DNA from: Liquidambar formosana
Taxonomy: Eukaryota; Streptophyta; Magnoliopsida; Saxifragales; Altingiaceae
NCBI GenBank assembly: GCA_039720395.1
Contig: CM077826.1
Coordinates: 14,813,962-14,877,961, forward strand
Length of the DNA stretch: 64,000 nt
Direction of reading: 5' to 3'
The stretch's first letter is position 1; every line of letters starts with the position of its first letter. This document shows positions 57,984 to 64,000 of the stretch, piece after piece. The notes beneath the pieces were generated by a model. It saw nothing but the letters and a program-made list of their open reading frames with translations, was not told the origin of the DNA and made no database searches. The translations under genes and the position numbers were made by a program.

Positions 57984-58670
57984 TTAAGGGATGGAGGGTT
58001 TTATGCTCTGCATGGTCCCCCAACCCATATGTTGTCCATCTACCTTACATGTCATATTATTCATACAATTTCTTCATCATAAAAAATTGGGAATACTAAA
58101 AGGAAATTACTTTGTGGTATGATGTCTTTCATATATATATTTGCCATCACACATGAAAATCAATATTATCAGTGTAATTAATTAATAAACCACCCCGTTT
58201 GATTGGTCATCAGCTAGCTTCAATCGAAGGCCTTGTGAGAGAAAATTTGCATTACCTTTCTTAATTAGTTAGGATATTGATCCGCGCCTAAATGCATAAG
58301 TGCCCTCTCCATTTGGTTAAAAAAAATTCCCCTCGTTTTGATAGATATTTTTACCATGGAATCTCGGGAGAGTTTAATTATTTTAATTTGATTTGACAAA
58401 TATTTCTTAATAATTAAGTTTTTTTTTTTTTCTTGGGAAATCATTTTCTAAAGTAATATAAATATAAATATAAAATTAAATTAATTAATCATGTAGCATG
58501 GTGCTATAAATAATAAATACATGCAGTGACTTGGTGCCAAGGGTGGTGCAATTTTCAAAACCCTAAGCCATAGCCACCACTAAAGTATTGTGTCTATATG
58601 TGCGGTCCTTAATGACAGTGGGCTAGATTGTCAGTTTCTAGTTACATTTATACTCTAGGGGAATTAATTA

Positions 58671-58942
58671 CTCCTTCCGTCTCATTAAGAGATTGGTCAG
58701 ATTTGACAAATCACGAAATTTTAGAAAGTGTCATCATTATATTGATTTATATTAATTGAACTTCATCTTTTCAAAAATACTCTCAACTTTTTTATATTGG
58801 GTTTTGTGTTAAAAGTTATCATTAAAATAATAAAGGATATTGTAAGAAACTTATAAAAATAATTATTTGACTTTTCAAAGTGGATAAACATTTTGAGACA
58901 AAAAAGTTGAAAATATGACCTATCTTAATAGGACGGAGGGAG
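58671..58942. mobile_element. Stowaway-type MITE, 272 bp
   Basis: Ends CTCCTTCCGTCTCATTAAGA and, from the other side, CTCCCTCCGTCCTATTAAGA. A TA target duplication lies at 58669-58670 and 58943-58944. No coding capacity. Confidence 0.8.
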
Positions 58943-59459
58943 TAAAGAAATATTGTGGCACAGAGAAGAGGGGGGAAATATTTTCAAAAGCCAAACGATA
59001 ATTGATTACTGTTACCTTATCATCAAAATCCTTAGGTATGACCTGAGTGATTGCCTACCATCAACCAGATATATCGGATTGTAGACTGACTGCTAGTTGG
59101 TAATTGAGGAAGCCAAGTAAAATAGTGAGAATAAATACAAAATCTCTCTCTCTCTATATATATATGTGTGTGTGCGCGCGCGTGCGCACCCACGTGCGTG
59201 TACCATTTCTCACTTTGTGCATCGTTCTTGCCCAAGGCCATGCTAATCTTTTTTGTATATATTATTCTAAACTTATCGGATATTTGTAACATTACAGCTC
59301 CTAATGCATGTATAAATTGATGCAACTTATGTCAAGCTGTCATCACTTTTGAAAATTTTCCAATATGTATGTTCATTATAAGTACGTACGTGTGTACACA
59401 CAGAAATATAGACATTAATATTAGCAGAAAACCCTCATTCTTTCTAAAAGAAAAGGTAA

Positions 59460-59700
59460 TTCAAAGGGTGCTTGATGCCGAGACGCCCTAGCTAGGTTTG
59501 TGCCATACCGGCCTCACCCCAACCAGCCCTACTCTAACCCTTGGCGGCTCATAGAGCTGGATGGTGCACCATCCTCGGATTTGAAACTTAATCAGCCCTC
59601 GTGCAACAAGTTCAGCAATTAGAGCTAACGACATTTTGATTGCCTGGAATTCCACAAGCGTATAACATTGACTGAATCTCAATTAAACTGTAAAATAATT
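59460..59700. other. Unclassified GC-rich island
   Basis: A locally GC-richer stretch in AT-rich surroundings. Neither strand shows a protein family I recognise. It might be a SINE or gene fragment. Confidence 0.25.
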
Positions 59701-59886
59701 GAAACAAGCTTCCTCCTACTTAAAATTAAAAGCTCATGATGGTTAATGAGGCTAGTTATTGTATTTTAAAGTCATAAATTTAATGAAGAAAATCATAGAA
59801 GAGGAGAATTTAACAAAAGAAGTCGTCCTTTAAAGCGGGGCCACGCTAGGAAAGGCTTATTTTTACACACATTTTGGACGTATCTA

Positions 59887-60226
59887 CTAGGGGTGTTTGT
59901 GGTTTGGTTCGGTTTTAAGGTAGATTTCAAATCAAACCATTATACTTCAATTTTGTTCTTATCAAACCAAAACTAAAACCAAACCATACTATAAAAAAAC
60001 CAACCAAATCAAACAAAAAAAATTTCAGTTTGGTTTGGTTCAGTTTAGTTTCAGTTTTAACCTAGCTATCAAGTATCAACAAATCATCATAGATAATTGT
60101 TTACCCCTAACAAAATCAAACCTAATAAAAAAAAAATCAAACCAAACCAAACTAAACCAAACCAAATCGACCAATTTGATTTTATTCGATTTGATTCTTG
60201 ATTTTAACCTAAAACATGAACACCTT
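59887..60226. repeat. MITE-like repeat rich in 'ggttTggtt' / 'aaccaaacc'
   Basis: Left end 'AGGGGTGTTTGTGGTTTGG' and right end 'ATGAACACCTTA' are loosely inverted, and the interior is made of AAACCAAACC-type units in both orientations. No confident target duplication. Confidence 0.4.
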
Positions 60227-61555
60227 AGTCCCTACACCTCTCTATGAGCAAAAAGAGTGAAATTTAGGCCACAGATGTTGCAAATACAGCCAAAAAGATA
60301 TGAAAATGGATCGTCCTTTTTCTAATTAAATATGCAAATTTCAAGATGAGTCCTAGACTTTTGGCCCACAACTGAAACTTGTCTTCGTGCTGTACATATA
60401 TCCACCAACATGAATTGATGGGTTCGTAAATGTAGAGGGTAGATGCTATAGAGTTCAGATTGTGTTGAAAAGAGAGTTAATCATGCAAGGCTATATCATG
60501 GATTGATGGGTTGGTCCTATGGAGGGTAGATGCTACTATGCTAGACAGTAGACTGTGGAGAGTGCCGAAATTTCAGAGAGTTAAAAAAAGGCTAGGTCAT
60601 GGTTTATTTTTCTATATGTGAATGTTCCTAATTAGTTGGAATTGCCAAGTTTACATCCTAAATTTTGACAATCCAAATGTCTTGCATAGTCTAATCATTT
60701 GGTTTAACTTTCTCGAATTCCACTGAATTCCTTAAATATTTTCTTTTAATTTTTAACTAAATTATTGAAATGGTAAGACAAATTTTTTTTTTCCCACCAC
60801 CAATTTAGTATTATTATTATTATTTTTTTTGGTATCAATAAAACAAGAAACACAATACAAAATCACTCTTTTATTAGTGAATATGTCAATAAGATGTGTA
60901 AGATGTGCGCACCTATAAAATTCAAATCTAAATATAATATATAATGTTTACGCATTTTACCATTTATCCTCGATGACACTTTCCCAATGTGAATTTCAGA
61001 TATTTCACCAACTATATGTTAAATCATTCAAAACCCACGAGGTAGGCTTGAGGAAAACATGTCCAAAATAATGTCTAATCAATGTCGTAGCCCAATAGTG
61101 CCCACAAAGCAAACACAGCCTGCAAGGCCAGGCCCTGTTGAGCTATGATAAGATAAGGTGAGGAAAGGCTGCATATCAGAAAATGGCATAGCCAAGTTGG
61201 AAAAAAAGGAGTAGAGTAATAATAGTACGTAGTTTTGGCAACATGCATGTCGGTGGTGGAGCCACCCAAGCGTGCGGTTTGGATTGGCAGAGGCCAGAAG
61301 GCAGAGGGAGCTAGAGTAGTAGTATTAGGAGGGAATTAATGGAGAGAATGAGAGAGATGGCCGTTTCTTCTGATATCATCGACCATACGTTGTTCTGAAA
61401 CCATGATGTTGTTGTGATTATTGATGGGACCTATTCAATATAGAGCTGCAGAGGCATTACAATCTGTTGTCATGGAAAATGACAAATCCATGTGCATGAT
61501 TATAAAGTGGTGGTAAGGATCAATATAATCTTAGTGGCTTATACAATACCATATA
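60227..61555. other. Intergenic, no feature supported
   Basis: No ORF with a recognisable domain, no RNA gene or element ends seen. Confidence 0.4.
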
Positions 61556-62480
61556 AGAAAAATTAGGAAAAAGTCCACTTTATATAACTTATGTGGGAAT
61601 AAATCCATGGTAAAATCTAATATTATCATAAGTCCACTTCTAACTAAAATGACCGTGTCTTTATGTGAGTCTTAAATACTTGAAGTTAATTATACCATTA
61701 AGTTGTTATTTTTTACATAAAAACTTTAAATTGGCATAACTTTCAATCCATATATTCATTTTCGATAAAATTTATATCTTTGGAATCTATTTGTCGAGAC
61801 CTTCGACATAAAACCTATAATGAATATGAAAAAATGTATTAAAATAAAACAGTTACATGACATGTGTTGTAAAACTACATATAATTGTTCAAATAAAAAG
61901 TTATATTTCAAATATTTGTGTAATCTAATTTTAATATCATACGAAAATAGTTAAGTCTAAGTGTTTGAGGCTAAATTTAATTTATTAAAACAATTAAATT
62001 TAAGTGATTGTGTTTAAATTTAACACTTTGAAGTGGGTTTTGTAAAACAGTTACATGTAACTATTTAAAAAAAACAACTAAATTGTGAATATTTGTATAA
62101 TTTCCCTTCAATATCCTGTGAAAATAGTAAAATATAAATAGAAGTGTTTAAGACTAAATTTAACTTATTAAAATGGTTAAATTTAAGTAATTATAATTAA
62201 ATTTGATTTTTTGAAATGGGTTTTGCAAAATAGTTACATAGAACTATTTTTTTTTATTTTAAATAAAAAAAATTACATTTTTAATGTGTAATCTGGTTCA
62301 ATATCCTATGAAAATAGTTAAATATAAGTGTTTGAAACTAAATTTAACCTATTAAAATTATTAAATTAAAGTTATTGTAACTAAATTAATTTTTTAAAAT
62401 AGGTTTTCTAAAACAGTTACATGTAACTGTTTTAAAGAGAAACGTTTAAATTTTGAATATCTATGTAATCTTTACTTCAA
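61556..62480 (+). repeat. Dispersed repeat family R, copy 3, with ~183-198-bp internal tandem units
   Basis: The start 'AAAAATTAGGAAAAAGTCCAC' and the first ~280 bp match copies 1 and 2. Then a unit containing AGTTACAT(G) recurs at 61851, 62049, 62232 and 62415 (spacings 198, 183 and 183). Similar AGTTACATGTAACT motifs occur in copy 2 near 33900-34120. Confidence 0.6.
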
Positions 62481-62637
62481 TAACCTATTCAAGGAATGAG
62501 GAGGAGAAAGATATAGAGAGAGAGGTTTAAGTTTCATATCACAAATCTGGGTTATTTTCATTGTCATGAAGGTATAGTATAGGAAATAAAACGTTATAAA
62601 TTTGGAATATTTTGTCCCCAATCTTTCAAATCTACTT

Positions 62638-62641
<4 letters not shown>

Positions 62642-62669
<28 letters not shown>
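62642..62669 (+). repeat. 28-A homopolymer
   Basis: An uninterrupted A run. It may mark a retroelement 3' end, but no element body was recognised before it. Confidence 0.8.
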
Positions 62670-62670
<1 letters not shown>

Positions 62671-63172
62671 ATAGGGAAGGGAAAACCTAAACTGAACCTT
62701 GCATGAATTCATGGCAATACTTGAAAGAGGCCATCCATAGAGGATTCCTCAATTGGAAACCTAAATTGAACCTTGTAATTAACAAAATGGCAATACCACC
62801 TTTAGCTCTGTTACATCACCCAAAGCCCTAATTGACCATAGTGAAGCAATTTATGTAAGAATTAGTGCTCTTCTTTTCTTCTTTAATTTCTTTTCCTTTG
62901 TATTTCACCATAACAAGTCAAGGGTTGTTTTTTCACTTAAAGAAAACCTATGGTTGGGCATTGGTGGGGACGCTTTAAGAGAAGACATGGGTTGATTTTG
63001 CATCAAGACCCTTGAGGACATGGGTTATTGACCTGTAGCTTCTCTTGCATAAGAAACAATTGGCATAGAGATGGAAGAGCAGAACAAAGGAGCTAGCTGT
63101 TTGGATCAGTGATTTGGACCCATGTTTGGGTGACGAGTTTGGTGAATTGAGCCTTATTTTTGCACTAGCTAG

Positions 63173-63238
<66 letters not shown>
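63173..63238 (+). repeat. Compound (AT)n(GA)n microsatellite
   Basis: About 15 AT units run straight into about 17 GA units. Tyr/Ile and Glu/Arg-rich ORFs across it are artefacts. Confidence 0.9.
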
Positions 63239-63241
<3 letters not shown>

Positions 63242-63325
63242 AGTGGGATGGGTATATTTTGTTTTAGAGAAGGGAAATGGATGTAGATCGCGGTAAGGAG
63301 AAAATAACATGGGAGGGCATTTTTG

Positions 63326-63435
63326 TTTGAAAGGATTTAAGGTGGACTTATCCCCTTCATAAGAATCTACTATATATGTCCTTATGCCTTTATAATTCTC
63401 ATAATATGGACTTGTGGCCAAAGTCCCCTACTATA
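63326..63435. repeat. Family R-like terminal fragment
   Basis: 'GGTGGACTTATCCCC' and 'GGACTTGTGGCCAAAGTCCCC' resemble parts of the family R copies near 29921-29960 (reverse). It may be the far end of the copy that begins at 61556, or an independent fragment. Confidence 0.35.
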
Positions 63436-64000
63436 TATCACTCCATTCATTATGAGAGATAAAACATATCATCCATTTTAGTTGAGAAATTTTCTATAAT
63501 CAAAATTGCCAAACATAGGGAAAAAAAATGTCAATGAATGTGTTTTTGAAAATTATTTTTAATAATTTTTATTTGTAAGATAACCCATAACCCATTTTTT
63601 AAGAACATCAAAATGACAAGATTTCAATTTTTTTCTCCATTTTTTGGTGGTTGAACAATTTATTTTCATAAAAAGAAATATTAAATGGGTAAATTATGAG
63701 ATTGAAATGGATAAATCTTTGATGAACTTGATATTTGGGATGTGAGTATATGATGTATGTGGCGAAATGTAGGGTTTGGATAATTTAGCCAAATAACATG
63801 AAGTGAAGTAGAGCAGGGGAGGAGGGTAAGTTTAATGTGTGGGCATGCAAAGCATATCCTTCACTTTTTTTTTTTTTTTCAAAAAACAAAAAATTATTAT
63901 ATGAAAAGATTGTAAATGGTAAAAAAATTTATACAATCATATTTTGAAAAAACTTTCTTCTACAAAATTATTCAAATGATTAGCTTTTTTGAAAAATTTT
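63436..64000. other. AT-rich end of window
   Basis: No feature seen; a T-run lies near 63867-63879. Confidence 0.4.

Noticed and set aside
1..64000. tRNA, rRNA or CRISPR loci
   Set aside because: I looked for B-box and clover-leaf patterns, conserved rRNA segments and regularly spaced short repeats. None was convincing beyond the weak SINE-like sequence at 14.5-14.8 kb. CRISPR is not expected in plant nuclear DNA.

Overview
The window is plant nuclear DNA from a eudicot whose species I could not determine. It is AT-rich and intron-bearing. Intergenic spans are long and packed with transposon relics (LINEs, solo LTRs, a TRIM, several MITE types), and microsatellites are frequent. It carries six recognisable protein-coding genes and a tandem MIR396 microRNA pair.

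Layout. 1-13.4 kb: two tandem FAR1-RELATED SEQUENCE (FRS6/FRS8-like) genes on the + strand. Each has an uninterrupted 668-codon coding exon, preceded by a 1.6-1.7 kb intron whose AG lies directly before the ATG. Between them lie a decayed LINE/RNase H relic and three MITE-like elements. 15.5-24.2 kb: CNOT10, a CCR4-NOT subunit, on the - strand, with six coding exons (860 codons joined) and retroelement debris in its introns. 25.8-37.4 kb: a transposon nest. It holds two opposite-facing solo LTRs of one family with different 5-bp target duplications, a foldback element, a frame-broken L1-type LINE, and an intact 341-bp TRIM. 38.9-39.9 kb: HUS1 (9-1-1 checkpoint clamp), + strand. 41.5-43.7 kb: an intronless DYW-class PPR gene, - strand. 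45.5-50.7 kb: a DAYSLEEPER-like domesticated hAT transposase gene, - strand, with a 3-kb 5'UTR intron that also ends at the ATG. 50.7-64 kb: no protein gene that I can support. It holds MITEs, microsatellites, a tandemly structured repeat at 61.6-62.5 kb, and two MIR396 hairpins at 57.1-57.5 kb on the - strand.

The genes do not form a pathway. Three of the six are domesticated transposases (two MULE-derived, one hAT-derived). CNOT10, HUS1 and the PPR gene are housekeeping functions: mRNA deadenylation, the DNA-damage checkpoint, and organelle RNA editing. FRS6 next to HUS1 matches, from memory, the Arabidopsis order At1g52520-At1g52530, so the region looks like an old syntenic block opened by insertions. 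The most interesting observations are the MIR396 pair with one diverged mature sequence, the inverted solo-LTR arrangement that may lie inside a long HUS1 leader intron, the complete TRIM, and the repeated 'AG|ATG' leader architecture of the domesticated transposase genes.
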